Shown here piece by piece: positions 8,882 to 17,679 of a DNA stretch of 64,000 bases. The position numbers were made by a program, and so were the translations under genes. Numbering within the stretch: the stretch's first letter is position 1; every line of letters starts with the position of its first letter. Source of the DNA: Streptomyces spinoverrucosus (GTDB lineage: Bacteria > Actinomycetota > Actinomycetes > Streptomycetales > Streptomycetaceae); assembly GCF_006539505.1 (NCBI RefSeq), contig NZ_BJND01000047.1:1-64000 (forward strand), in the 5' to 3' direction. Below the pieces are notes generated by a model. It saw only the letters and a list, made by a program, of their open reading frames with translations. It made no database searches and was not told the DNA's origin.

Positions 8882-10500
8882 TCAAACGCCGCCGTCCACG
8901 CCCCCGATGTTGGTGCCCCCGGTGTCCGTGCCGCCCGTGTTGGCTCCGCCGGTGTCCGTGCCCCCGGTGTTCGTGCCGCCCGTGTCGGTCCCGCCGGTGT
9001 TCGTGCCACCGGTGTCCGTGCCGCCCGTGTCCGTGCCGCCGGTGTCGGTCCCGCCGGTGTCCGTGCCCCCGGTCTCCGTCGGCGTGGGGTTCGTCGGCTG
9101 GTCCGTCGTACCTTGGCTGTCGGAGGGTGACGGCGTGTACGACGGGGTGTACGACGGCGTGTAGTCCCCCCAACCCGAACCCGAGTCGTCGCTGTCCTCG
9201 GTGGACGTGTCCGTGGACTCCTCGGTCGCCTCGTCGCTCGGCGACGCGCTGGGCGTCTCGTCCCCGGTGGTCTGCGAGCTGGTCGGAGTCGGCGTGGTGT
9301 CGGTGCCGCCGCCCTCGCCGCCGCCGCCGTTGTTCAGCGCCAGCGCGACACCGGCCGTGATGGCGATCACCGCGAGCACGGCGAGGATCCACAGCTTGCC
9401 GCGGCCGCTGCCCTTGTTGCCGTGCCCCTCGAAACCGCCGTCGTCGCGGCCGCCGTAGCCGGGGATGATCGGCTGCGGGATCTGCGCGGTGCCCTCGCCC
9501 GTGTTCGGCAGCACGGCGGTGCCCGCCATGCCCCTCGTCGGGGTCTGCCCGCCGTCGTGCGCGGTGACGGGGCCGGTGTTCCAGGTGCCGGTGTGGCCGC
9601 CCTGGTCGTACAGCATCTGCAAGCCGTACTGGACCAGCCCGCGCATCTCCTCGGCGGTCTGGAAACGGTCGTCGGGCTCCTTGGCCAGCGAGCGCATGAC
9701 GAGGCCGTCCAGCTCCGGCGGCGAGGCTTCGTAGACCTCTGACGGCGGGGTGGGCATGTCCTGGACGTGCTGGTAGACCACCGACAGCGGAGTCTCGCCG
9801 ACGAACGGCGGGCGCAGCGCCAGGAGTCGGAGCGGTGGTCGACGGCCTTGCCGAGCGCCTGCTCCGGGGAGAGGTACTGCGGGGTGCCCATCACCATGCC
9901 GGTCTGCGTCATCGTCGTGGACGCCCCGTGCAGGGCGCGGGCGATGCCGAAGTCCATCACCTTCACGGCGCCGTTGTGCGTGATGATGACGTTCGCCGGC
10001 TTGATGTCGCGGTGCACGATGCCGTGCTGGTGCGAGTAGGCGAGCGCCTCCAGGACGCCGGAGACGATGATCAGGGCCTGCTCCGGGCCGGGCGCCTCGG
10101 CGTTGTGCAGCAGATCGCGGATGGTGCGGCCCTCGACCAGCTCCATCACGATGTACGGCACCGACTGGCCGCCCACGAAGTCCTCGCCGGAGTCGTACAC
10201 GGCGACGATCGCGTGGTGGTTGAGACCGGCCACCGACTGGGCCTCGCGCGTGAAGCGCGCCTTGGACACCGGGTCCTCGGCGAGGTCGGAGCGCAGCAGC
10301 TTGACCGCCACGGTGCGCCCGAGACGGACGTCCTCGGCGGCGAACACCTCGGCCATGCCGCCCCGGCCGAGTCTGCGGGTCAGCCGGTACCGGCCGTCCC
10401 CGACAAGCCCGCCGTTACCCCACATTTCCGGCGCATCTGACATCCCGCCGCCAGTCGCCTCGGGGTCGGACGGGCCCTGAGCGCGCTGCTGCTGTGCCAT
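8882..10500 (-). pseudogene. PknB-like Ser/Thr kinase gene, frameshifted inside the kinase domain
   Basis: Frame 1 runs from ATG at 10500 to about 9826 and encodes the kinase N-lobe and most of the active site: GRGGMAEVF (P-loop), VAVKLL (ATP Lys), HRDIKPANV (catalytic loop), DFGIARA, then PQYLSPEQALGK. After RSD the frame shifts. The second frame (to the stop at 8882) resumes with LALRPPFVGETPL and continues through the C-lobe, a transmembrane helix (LWILAVLAVIAITAG) and a GGTDT-repeat extracellular tail. Compared with the intact pknB of this window (RSDLYSTGCLLYELL) about 31 nt are missing, removing subdomain IX (alpha-F). As it stands the product is a truncated, probably inactive kinase with an out-of-frame tail. 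An assembly error is possible. It diverges from a second, intact kinase gene. Confidence 0.8.
8906..9070 (-). repeat. Tandem 15-bp repeat, about 11 units
   Basis: Units of the type ggtgtccgtgccgcc (plus strand) encode a GGTDT/GGTNT pentapeptide array at the extracellular end of the broken kinase gene. Units differ mostly at third codon positions, so the repeat is kept at the protein level. Length is probably variable between strains. Confidence 0.9.
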
Positions 10501-10849
10501 CAGTCCTCGCCGTCGTTTCTGCCCGCGGTGCGCGCGGTGTTGTTACGGTCTCCGTCGGCCACGCTACAGCCTTCGGGCAAGCCGCCGGTCCGAGATGGAT
10601 TCCGAGATGGATACCGGGACCGGTCCGGGACGGACGGGCCGTCGAACCGGTCATCCAACCCTTGTGCCGTCGCGTCGTGCAAATCCTGTGTACCGGCCGT
10701 ACGGCCGCTGTAACGCTTCCGCGACGCTTCTTTCGCGTACGGTCACGGAACGGGCACCGAGCTTGACGTGTCAGTGCCCTGGGGCAGACTTGGCCGGGAA
10801 TGGCACTTTCGATCAACGGCGCCTGACGGTCTACGGGGGATACGGGAAC
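10501..10849. promoter_or_regulatory. Divergent region between two kinase genes with a candidate promoter
   Basis: 349 nt without a convincing gene. A candidate promoter for the rightward kinase is TTGACG (10763-10768), 16 nt, CAGACT (10785-10790). A short direct repeat ccgagatgga occurs twice near 10590-10610. Nothing else stands out. Confidence 0.35.
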
Positions 10850-12487
10850 ATGAGCCAGGACGGCGCACAGGGCCGGTACGCGGGGCGGGCACTCGCCGGC
10901 GGCCGGTATCAGCTGCGTGACTTGCTCGGCCAGGGCGGCATGGCCTCGGTGCACCTCGCGTACGACGCCGTGCTCGACCGCCAGGTCGCGATCAAGACAC
11001 TGCACACCGAGCTGGGCCGCGAACAGGCGTTCCGCGAACGCTTCCGCCGCGAGGCGCAGGCCGTGGCGAAGCTCACGCACACCAACATCGTCTCGGTCTT
11101 CGACACCGGCGAGGACAACCTCGACGGGATGACAACTCCGTACATCGTCATGGAGTACGTCGAGGGCCGCCCGCTCGGCTCCGTGCTCGACGAGGACCTA
11201 CGGCAGTACGGCGCGATGCCCGCCGACAAAGCGCTGAAGGTCACCGCGGACGTGCTCGCGGCGCTGGAGATCAGCCACGAGATGGGCCTGGTCCACCGGG
11301 ACATCAAGCCGGGCAACGTGATGGTGACCAAGCGCGGTGTGGTCAAGGTCATGGACTTCGGCATCGCCCGCGCCATGCAGTCCGGTGTCACGTCGATGAC
11401 GCAGACCGGCATGGTCGTCGGCACCCCGCAGTACCTCTCGCCGGAGCAGGCGCTGGGCCGGGGCGTGGACGCGCGCTCCGACCTGTATTCGGTCGGCATC
11501 ATGCTGTTCCAACTGGTCACCGGGCGGCTGCCGTTCGACGCGGACTCGCCGCTGGCCATCGCGTACGCGCACGTGCAGGAGGAACCGCCGGTTCCGTCCT
11601 CGATCAACCGCTCGCTGCCGCCGGCCGTGGACGCGCTGATCGCCCGTGCGCTGAAGAAGAACCCGAACGAGCGTTTCCCGACGGCCGAGTCCATGCGCGA
11701 CGAGTGCCTTCGGGTGGCGGCGTCCTTCCAGGCGGCCCCGCCGAGCATCGTGCCGGGCGCGGCGACGCAGAGCGGCGCGGGCGTCGGCTCCGCGGTGTTC
11801 CCGCCGGTCGACCAGGCGACTCCGCCGCCGCCGCAGAGCAACGTACAGACGCCGTACCAGCCGCACCCGACGCCGAACCCGAACCCGTACGGCACGCCCA
11901 CACCCTCCCCGTCGTACGGCTACCCGCAGCAGGGCGGCTACCCGACGCCGCACGCCGCGTACGGGGCGCAGCCGACGCCGAACACGCCGCCCGCGTACAA
12001 CCTCACGCCGCACACCCCGCCGCCCGCGAGTGGCGGCAAGAGCAACAAGCCGGTCATCATCGGCTCGATCGTCGTCGCCCTCGTCGCGGTCGGCGGCCTG
12101 GTCATGGCCCTGGCGCTGAACGGCGGCGGCACCGAGAACAACGGTGGGGGCGGCGGGGCGAGCACCTCCGCATCGTCGACCGAGGTGCCCGGCTACCGCG
12201 GGCCGGACACGTCGAAGACGATCGAGAAGGAGGAGTGCACGGAGCCGGACGAGTCGTACAACGACCCCGAGAAGATCCGGATCCCGGACTTCCAGTTCAA
12301 GAACATCTCGTCGGTCAGGGAGTGCCTCCAGGCCGCGGGCTGGCAGCTGAAGATCAAGGACGTCGACGAGAACACCTACGGCGACGGCACGGTCATGGAC
12401 CAGTTCCCGTCCGCGGGCACGGATGTGGATCCGGATGACGTGCCGGAGATCGAGCTCGCGGTGTCGACGGGGCACCCGGCTTCCTGA
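10850..12487 (+). CDS. Membrane Ser/Thr protein kinase with one PASTA-like domain, 545 aa
   Basis: Eukaryotic-type kinase anchored in the membrane. The cytoplasmic kinase domain occupies about residues 19-285: GQGGMASVH (P-loop), VAIKTLH (Lys), HRDIKPGNV, DFGIARAM, a Thr-rich activation loop (SGVTSMTQTGMVVGTPQYLSPEQ split over two helices) and ARSDLYSVGIML. A Pro/Gln/Tyr-rich linker of about 110 residues follows, then one transmembrane helix (PVIIGSIVVALVAVGGLVMA) and a short extracellular region ending in one PASTA-like unit (ECLQAAGWQLKIKDVDENTY). ATG at 10850 follows a GGGGGATACGGG stretch. The pseudogenised kinase next door is its divergent paralogue. Substrates unknown; pknB proper lies at 53.5 kb. 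Confidence 0.88.
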   Translation: MSQDGAQGRYAGRALAGGRYQLRDLLGQGGMASVHLAYDAVLDRQVAIKTLHTELGREQAFRERFRREAQAVAKLTHTNIVSVFDTGEDNLDGMTTPYIVMEYVEGRPLGSVLDEDLRQYGAMPADKALKVTADVLAALEISHEMGLVHRDIKPGNVMVTKRGVVKVMDFGIARAMQSGVTSMTQTGMVVGTPQYLSPEQALGRGVDARSDLYSVGIMLFQLVTGRLPFDADSPLAIAYAHVQEEPPVPSSINRSLPPAVDALIARALKKNPNERFPTAESMRDECLRVAASFQAAPPSIVPGAATQSGAGVGSAVFPPVDQATPPPPQSNVQTPYQPHPTPNPNPYGTPTPSPSYGYPQQGGYPTPHAAYGAQPTPNTPPAYNLTPHTPPPASGGKSNKPVIIGSIVVALVAVGGLVMALALNGGGTENNGGGGGASTSASSTEVPGYRGPDTSKTIEKEECTEPDESYNDPEKIRIPDFQFKNISSVRECLQAAGWQLKIKDVDENTYGDGTVMDQFPSAGTDVDPDDVPEIELAVSTGHPAS

Positions 12488-12519
12488 TACATCCGGCTTC
12501 CTGAAGTCCGGCTTCCTGA
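12476..12519 (+). repeat. Three copies of ccggcttcctga across a stop codon
   Basis: Copies at 12476-12487, 12493-12504 and 12508-12519. The first encodes the last codons and the TGA of the kinase gene; the later two repeat it in the 3' untranslated region, just before the terminator. It looks like slippage or tandem duplication. Confidence 0.85.
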
Positions 12520-12520
12520 A

Positions 12521-12549
12521 AAAGGGGCCCGGCGTGTGCCGGGCCCTTT
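12521..12549. terminator. Bidirectional Rho-independent terminator
   Basis: A perfect 9-bp stem gggcccggc / gccgggccc with loop gtgt, flanked by AAA on the left and TTT on the right. It separates the converging kinase and bpa genes. Confidence 0.9.
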
Positions 12550-12558
12550 GTGGTGTCC

Positions 12559-13101
12559 CTACAGGTACGGTCCGCCCGAGCGGCCGCCCGTGCGCGGGTC
12601 GTCGTGGCCCTCCTGGCCGATGCCCGGCGGCAGGGCGCGGCGCATCTGCTCCAGCTGGGCCCGCGCGGCCATCTGCTGGGCGAACAGTGTGGTCTGGATC
12701 CCGTGGAAGAGACCCTCCAGCCAGCCGACCAACTGGGCCTGCGCGATCCGCAGTTCGGCGTCGCTGGGGGTGGCCTCGTCGGTGAACGGCAGGGAGAGCC
12801 GCTCCAGTTCCTCCACCAGCTCCGGCGCCAGGCCGTCCTCCAGCTCCTTCACCGAGCTCGCGTGGATCTCCTTGAGCCGGACCCGGCTGGCCTCGTCGAG
12901 AGGAGCCGCGCGCACCTCCTCCAGGAGCTGCTTGATCATGCTGCCGATCCGCATCACCTTGGCCGGCTGCTCGACCTGCTCGGTCAACGGGGTCTCGTGG
13001 GAGTCGTCGTCCCCACCACCGCCGAGTGCCATGCCGTCCTGGCCCACGACCAGGATCCTCTGGGCGTTCTCCGACGACCGTTCGTTCCTCGGCATCTCCA
13101 T
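12559..13101 (-). CDS. bpa: Bacterial proteasome activator Bpa (DUF2587), 180 aa
   Basis: ATP-independent ring-shaped activator that opens the gate of the actinobacterial 20S proteasome so that unfolded proteins enter without Mpa/ARC ATPase action. The helical core (about 40-150; MIKQLLEEVRAAPLDEASR, ELVEELERLSLPF, AELRIAQAQLVGWLEGLFHG) matches the four-helix Bpa family. The C-terminus ends GGPYL, the HbYX-like tail (GQYL in Mycobacterium tuberculosis) that docks into the proteasome alpha ring. Length equals the family's. ATG at 13101 is preceded by GAGAG; a second ATG at 13095 would remove two residues only. The proteasome genes are not in this window. Confidence 0.88.
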   Translation of the reverse strand: MEMPRNERSSENAQRILVVGQDGMALGGGGDDDSHETPLTEQVEQPAKVMRIGSMIKQLLEEVRAAPLDEASRVRLKEIHASSVKELEDGLAPELVEELERLSLPFTDEATPSDAELRIAQAQLVGWLEGLFHGIQTTLFAQQMAARAQLEQMRRALPPGIGQEGHDDPRTGGRSGGPYL

Positions 13102-13269
13102 GCCGTCATTCTCTCGCACACGTCCACCCCACCACTGAGGCGCCCCCCGTGCAGGGTGATCCACCGATTACGACCACTTGGCGGCGCCCGGAATGCCGCG
13201 TTCGTCAGTTGATGTGAGGCTCGTCGCGTCGATTGTTTGGCGACCTGTTTCCGGGAGGGGGTCACCGAC

Positions 13270-13740
13270 GTGACTCCAAGGCGGCGCGTGCGGCGTGCGG
13301 CGGGGGTGGTGGTGCTGGGGGTGGCGCTGAGTACGGCCGTGCTCGGGTGCGGGGCCGTGGCGTCGTACGACGCGAAGGAGCCGTGGGCGAGCGGGGAGCC
13401 CTCCGGCTCCGCCTCCGCCTCCCCCTCTGTCGAGCCGAGCTGGGCCGGGAGCCGGGCCGGGGAGGGGCGGATGCGGCCGGGGCGGCCGGAGGAGCCGTGG
13501 CCCGAGACGCCGCCGGCGCGCCCGAGCGGGACCGGCGCCGCCGACGACGTACCCGCGTCGCCACCGGCGTCCGGTCCCGGGGCCACGCACGAGGAGGAGC
13601 CCCTGGATCAGGCCGTCACGGACCCCGCCGGGTCCGAACCGGTACTGCGGATCCTGCCGCTCGGCAGTGGGCTGGTACTCATCGGCCTCGGGCTCGGGCT
13701 CGCGTTCGTGGCGCTGCGGGTCCGCCGGGCGCAGGAGTGA
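13270..13740 (+). CDS. Putative lipoprotein/membrane protein of unknown function, 156 aa
   Basis: I do not recognise a family. GTG at 13270 has a strong GGGAGGGGG ribosome-binding site 8 nt upstream. An Arg-rich start (TPRRRVRRAAG) and hydrophobic core end in a lipobox-like VLGC (about residue 27), so the N-terminus could be lipidated outside the membrane. A Pro/Ser/Glu-rich, disordered middle follows. A second hydrophobic helix near the C-terminus (GSGLVLIGLGLGLAFVALRV) ends in basic residues, which would return the chain to the cytoplasm. Its stop lies 12 nt from the converging oxidoreductase stop. Confidence 0.6.
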   Translation: MTPRRRVRRAAGVVVLGVALSTAVLGCGAVASYDAKEPWASGEPSGSASASPSVEPSWAGSRAGEGRMRPGRPEEPWPETPPARPSGTGAADDVPASPPASGPGATHEEEPLDQAVTDPAGSEPVLRILPLGSGLVLIGLGLGLAFVALRVRRAQE

Positions 13741-13752
13741 CCTCTTCGCGCG

Positions 13753-14730
13753 CTACGTCGTGAGCAGGACCTTCCCGACGTGGCCGCTCTCCTCCAGCAG
13801 GCGGTGGGCGTCGGCGGCGTCCCGCATGGGCAGCTCGCGGTCGATGACCGGGCGGACGTGACCGGCGTCGAGCAGCGGCCAGACGTGTTCGCGTACGGCG
13901 GCGACGATGGCCGCCTTCTCGTCGAGCGGGCGGGCGCGCAGCGAGGTCGCGCTGATCGCGGCGCGCTTGTTGAGGAGGGCGCCGATGTTCAGCTCGCCCT
14001 TGACGCCGCCCTGCATGCCGATGATCGCCAGTCGGCCGTTGACGGCGAGCGCCTGGACGTTGCGGTCGAGGTACTTGGCGCCCATGTTGTCGAGGATGAC
14101 GTCGGCGCCCGCGCCGGCCGTGACCTGCCTGATCTCCTCGACGAAGTCCTGCTCGCGGTAGTTGATCAGGATGTCGGCGCCCAGTTCGGCGCAGCGCTCC
14201 AGCTTCTCCTTGGTGCCCGCGGTGACGGCGACCTTGGCGCCGACGGCCTTGGCGAGCTGGATCGCCATGGTGCCGATGCCGCTGGAACCGCCGTGCACGA
14301 GGAGGGTCTCGCCGGGGCGCAGATGGGCGACCATGAAGACGTTCGACCAGACCGTGCAGGTCACCTCGGGCAGCGCGGCGGCCTGCCGGACGTCGAGGCC
14401 GCGGGGCACGGGCAGCAGCTGGCCGGCCGGAACGGCGACCTTCTCGGCGTAGCCGCCACCGGAGAGCAGCGCGCACACCTCGTCGCCCACGGCCCAGCCG
14501 GCGACGCCTGCGCCGAGCGCGGCGATACGGCCGGAGCATTCCAGGCCGGGGTAGGGGGAAGCGCCGGGCGGCGGGTTGTAGTAACCCTGCCGCTGCAGGA
14601 TGTCGGCCCGGTTGACGGCACTGGCCGCCACCTCGACCAGCACCTCGCCCTCCCCGGCGACCGGATCCGGGACCTCGTCCCACACCAGCGCCTCGGGCCC
14701 ACCAGGTTCGGGAATCGTGATCGCATGCAT
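13753..14730 (-). CDS. NAD(P)H:quinone oxidoreductase, medium-chain dehydrogenase family, 325 aa
   Basis: Cytosolic zinc-independent quinone oxidoreductase of the QOR/PIG3 branch, reducing quinones or other carbonyl electrophiles with NADPH. The N-terminal GroES-like domain has ASAVNRADILQRQGYY and GASPYPGLECSG. The nucleotide-binding Rossmann motif is LVHGGSSGIGTMAIQLAKAVGA; Cys ligands for structural zinc are absent. The C-terminal GHVGKVLLTT is typical. ATG at 14730 is taken as start: a TAGCGT box lies 7 nt upstream, suggesting a leaderless mRNA. Confidence 0.88.
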   Translation of the reverse strand: MHAITIPEPGGPEALVWDEVPDPVAGEGEVLVEVAASAVNRADILQRQGYYNPPPGASPYPGLECSGRIAALGAGVAGWAVGDEVCALLSGGGYAEKVAVPAGQLLPVPRGLDVRQAAALPEVTCTVWSNVFMVAHLRPGETLLVHGGSSGIGTMAIQLAKAVGAKVAVTAGTKEKLERCAELGADILINYREQDFVEEIRQVTAGAGADVILDNMGAKYLDRNVQALAVNGRLAIIGMQGGVKGELNIGALLNKRAAISATSLRARPLDEKAAIVAAVREHVWPLLDAGHVRPVIDRELPMRDAADAHRLLEESGHVGKVLLTT

Positions 14731-14737
14731 GAGGGGG

Positions 14738-14743
14738 ACGCTA
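14738..14743 (-). promoter_or_regulatory. Putative -10 box of a leaderless promoter
   Basis: TAGCGT on the minus strand, 7 nt before the ATG of the quinone oxidoreductase. Confidence 0.45.
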
Positions 14744-14936
14744 CTCCCCCGTCTCCGGTCCCAGGCCCCTGTGTCACTCCTCCGTCTCTGCCTCCGTCTC
14801 CGGCCTCCGTCTCTGGTCGGAGGCCCCCTGCGTCGTTGGTCCGGTCCGTTGAGAAATCCCTGTGCGCGACCGATGAGTTTGCGCGACGGTGGAGGTCTCC
14901 CCATGCGTAACCCGAGTACGCGGAAGGACACCCCAC

Positions 14937-15962
14937 ATGAGCCAGCAGACGCCCGGTCTGGCCATCGAGACCGCGGGCCTGGTGAAGACGTTCGGCGAGA
15001 CGAGGGCCGTGGACGGCGTCGACCTGGCCGTGCCCACCGGCACGGTGTACGGCGTCCTCGGTCCGAACGGCGCCGGGAAGACCACCACCGTGAAGATGCT
15101 CGCCACCCTGCTCAGGCCGGACGGCGGTGAGGCCCACGTCTTCGGCCACGACGTCGTCCGGGAGGCGGACGAGGTACGCGGCCGGGTCAGCCTGACCGGG
15201 CAGTACGCGTCCGTGGACGAGGACCTGACCGGCACCGAGAACCTGGTCCTGCTCGGTCGCCTCCTCGGCCACCACAAGAAGGCCGCGCGGGAGCGCGCCG
15301 CCCAACTGCTGGAGGCCTTCGGACTGACCGAGGCGGCCGGAAAGCAGGTCAAGAACTACTCCGGCGGCATGCGGCGCCGTATCGACATCGCCGCCTCCAT
15401 CCTGAACACGCCGGACCTGCTGTTCCTGGACGAGCCGACCACCGGCCTCGACCCGCGCAGCCGCAACCAGGTGTGGGACATCGTGCGCGCGGTCGTCTCC
15501 CAGGGCACGACCGTGCTGCTGACCACGCAGTATCTGGACGAGGCCGACCAGTTGGCCTCCCGGATCGCCGTCATCGACCGCGGCAAGGTGATCGCCGAGG
15601 GCACCAAGGGCGAGCTGAAGGCGTCCGTCGGCGCCGGTTCCGTACATCTGCGGCTGCGCGAGGCGGAACAGCGGCCGGAGGCCTCGCGGGTGCTGCGGCA
15701 GGTGCTCCAGGCGGACGTGCAGCTGGAGCCGGACCCGGTGGCGCTGACCGCACGCGTCGGCGCCGGTGCTTCGAACGGCCAGGGCGCCGCCGAGCAGGCC
15801 GCCGCCGCGCTCGCCGAACTGGCCCGCGTCGGCGTCGTCGTCGACAACTTCTCACTCGGCCAGCCGAGCCTGGACGAGGTCTTCCTGGCCCTCACCGGAC
15901 ACGACACCAAGGTGCACGACGAGCCGCAGGCTCACGACGCGAAGGACGGGGCAGCCGCATGA
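14937..15962 (+). CDS. ABC exporter ATP-binding protein, DrrA-like, 341 aa
   Basis: ATPase subunit of a drug-exporter-type ABC transporter. Walker A is GPNGAGKTTT, the signature is YSGGMRRRIDIA, Walker B is LLFLDEPTTGLD, and the switch region QYLDEADQLA is in place; the layout is that of daunorubicin-resistance ATPases. The C-terminal DUF4162-like extension (about 230-320) is also typical. ATG at 14937 has GGAAGGA 8 nt upstream. It overlaps the permease gene by 4 bp (ATGA), so the two form one unit. Substrate unknown. Confidence 0.9.
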   Translation: MSQQTPGLAIETAGLVKTFGETRAVDGVDLAVPTGTVYGVLGPNGAGKTTTVKMLATLLRPDGGEAHVFGHDVVREADEVRGRVSLTGQYASVDEDLTGTENLVLLGRLLGHHKKAARERAAQLLEAFGLTEAAGKQVKNYSGGMRRRIDIAASILNTPDLLFLDEPTTGLDPRSRNQVWDIVRAVVSQGTTVLLTTQYLDEADQLASRIAVIDRGKVIAEGTKGELKASVGAGSVHLRLREAEQRPEASRVLRQVLQADVQLEPDPVALTARVGAGASNGQGAAEQAAAALAELARVGVVVDNFSLGQPSLDEVFLALTGHDTKVHDEPQAHDAKDGAAA

Positions 15963-16807
15963 GCACAGCGACCACCACCGAGACCAAGGAACTGGCCCCC
16001 GTCAGCACCGAGTCGCTGGCCGCGCTGCTCGTGGCCAAGGAGCGGCCGCCGCGGCCGAGCGCGTGGTCGGCGTCGCTGACCTTCGGCTGGCGCGCGATCC
16101 TGAAGATCAAGCACGTCCCGGAGCAGCTCTTCGACGTCACCGCCTTCCCGATCATGATGGTGCTGATGTACACGTACCTGTTCGGCGGGGCGCTGGCCGG
16201 TTCGCCGAGGGAGTACATCCAGTTCCTGCTGCCGGGCATCCTGGTGATGTCGGTCGTGATGATCACGATGTACACGGGTGTCTCGGTCAACACGGACATC
16301 GAGAAGGGTGTCTTCGACCGGTTCCGCAGCCTGCCGATCTGGCGGCCGTCGACGATGGTCGGCTATCTGCTCGGCGACGCGCTGCGCTACACCATCGCGT
16401 CCGTGGTCATGCTGACCGTCGGCATCATCCTCGGCTACCGGCCGGACGGCGGGCCCGGTGGGGTGATCGCAGGGATCCTGCTGCTGGTGGTGTTCTCGTT
16501 CGCGTTCTCGTGGATCTGGACGATGTTCGGGCTGCTGCTGCGCACCGAGAAGTCGGTGATGGGCGTCAGCATGATGGTGATCTTCCCGCTCACCTTCCTG
16601 TCCAACGTCTTCGTCGACCCGCGGACCATGCCGGGCTGGCTCCAGGCGTTCGTCAACAACAGCCCGGTCACCCATCTGGCCTCCGCGGTTCGGGAGCTGA
16701 TGGCCGGTGAGTGGCCCACCGCCGAGATCGCCTGGTCGCTGGGCTGGGCGGGCGTGTTCGTGCTGGTCTTCGGTCCGATCACGATGCGGCTGTACAACCG
16801 CAAGTAG
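15959..16807 (+). CDS. ABC-2 type permease, DrrB-like, 282 aa
   Basis: Membrane subunit partnered with the preceding ATPase. About 50 cytoplasmic residues precede six hydrophobic helices (VTAFPIMMVLMYTYLFGGAL, FLLPGILVMSVVMITMYTG, SVVMLTVGIILGY and others). The ABC-2 signature region around MGVSMMVIFPLTFLSNVFV and the NNSPVTHLASAVRELM loop are as in DrrB. The start overlaps the ATPase stop. The stop lies 16 nt from the converging RCK gene. Confidence 0.9.
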   Translation: MSTATTTETKELAPVSTESLAALLVAKERPPRPSAWSASLTFGWRAILKIKHVPEQLFDVTAFPIMMVLMYTYLFGGALAGSPREYIQFLLPGILVMSVVMITMYTGVSVNTDIEKGVFDRFRSLPIWRPSTMVGYLLGDALRYTIASVVMLTVGIILGYRPDGGPGGVIAGILLLVVFSFAFSWIWTMFGLLLRTEKSVMGVSMMVIFPLTFLSNVFVDPRTMPGWLQAFVNNSPVTHLASAVRELMAGEWPTAEIAWSLGWAGVFVLVFGPITMRLYNRK

Positions 16808-16823
16808 CCCTGGGGTGTCCGGC

Positions 16824-17486
16824 TCATCGCTGCGGGTCGCGCCGGTTCTCCGGTGCGGCCCGCGGCACGACGGTGATCACCCGGTCCGTCAGCTCCAGCG
16901 TCCGAACGGCCGGATCGTCGTAGTGCAGCACCCGGTGCCCGCGTACGACGCTGATCACCAGGTCTTCGATGTCGCGCGGGCTCCGGCCCACCTCGGCCCT
17001 GGTCACCGGCCGGTCGACCACGTCGAGCCCGCTGCCCCGGCGGATGAGGTCCTCCATGACCAGTCCCGCGGCCGGACTGAGCACGGACAGGCCCAGCAGT
17101 CGCCCCGCCGCGCCCGCGCTGGTGATGACCTCGTCGGCGCCGGACTGCTTGAGCAGCGGCGCGTTCTCCTCCTCGCGCACCGCCGCCACGATCGTCGCGC
17201 CACGGTTGAGCTGCCGGGCCGTCAGCACCACCAGGACGGCCGTGTCGTCGCGCTGGGTGGCGATGATGATCCGCTTCGCCCGCTGCACCTCGGCCCGCTT
17301 CAGGATCTCGCTGCGGGTCGCGTCCCCGAGCACGGCGGCGTAGCCCTCGGCCGTCGCGGCGTCGACCGCCTTGGCGCTCGGGTCGATCACGACGACCTGT
17401 TCCTTCTTCAGCCCCGTGGCACAGGCGGCCTGGGTCGCGGCCCGGCCCTTCGTACCGAAGCCGACGACGACAGTGTGGTCGCGCAA
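16824..17486 (-). CDS. RCK/TrkA-N regulatory protein without a channel pore, 220 aa
   Basis: Nucleotide-binding RCK domain protein. The Rossmann motif VVVGFGTKGRAA is at the N-terminus; the rest (GDATRSEILKRAEVQRAKRII, LTARQLNRGATIVAAVREE, LLKQSGADEVITSAGAAGR, split in reading) closely tracks the C-terminal half of the divergent K+ channel at 17680. The only reasonable start is TTG at 17486 with GGAGG 6 nt upstream. The homology to the channel continues about 10 codons upstream of that TTG (RIPRWRSSLRDH versus RIHRWRARTRDH), yet no ATG, GTG or TTG is available there, so this is probably a channel gene that lost its 5' part, or a stand-alone KtrA-like subunit evolved from one. Confidence 0.75.
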   Translation of the reverse strand: MRDHTVVVGFGTKGRAATQAACATGLKKEQVVVIDPSAKAVDAATAEGYAAVLGDATRSEILKRAEVQRAKRIIIATQRDDTAVLVVLTARQLNRGATIVAAVREEENAPLLKQSGADEVITSAGAAGRLLGLSVLSPAAGLVMEDLIRRGSGLDVVDRPVTRAEVGRSPRDIEDLVISVVRGHRVLHYDDPAVRTLELTDRVITVVPRAAPENRRDPQR

Positions 17487-17550
17487 GGAGGACCTCCAGC
17501 GGGGTATGCGGGCCTTCGGACCGGGGTACGGCTCCCGGACGTCGGGTCCG

Positions 17551-17556
17551 ACGCTA
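17551..17556 (-). promoter_or_regulatory. Putative -10 box for the RCK gene
   Basis: TAGCGT on the minus strand, the same box seen at the leaderless genes of this window. Here it would give a leader of roughly 55-60 nt before the TTG start. Confidence 0.35.
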
Positions 17557-17679
17557 CCCAGCGCCCCGGCGCGAGCCCACCCCGGTCGGCGTGTCGGGCC
17601 GGGGGGCACGGCGACGGCGCCGGACCCGGTGCGGAACGATGGAGCCGACTGTCCGTACCGACGCCGCAGGGGGCCAGCG

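Noticed and set aside
8907..9164. Repeat protein of VPPVSVPPV type on the plus strand
   Set aside because: It is the complement of the GGTDT array of the broken kinase and has no start context of its own.
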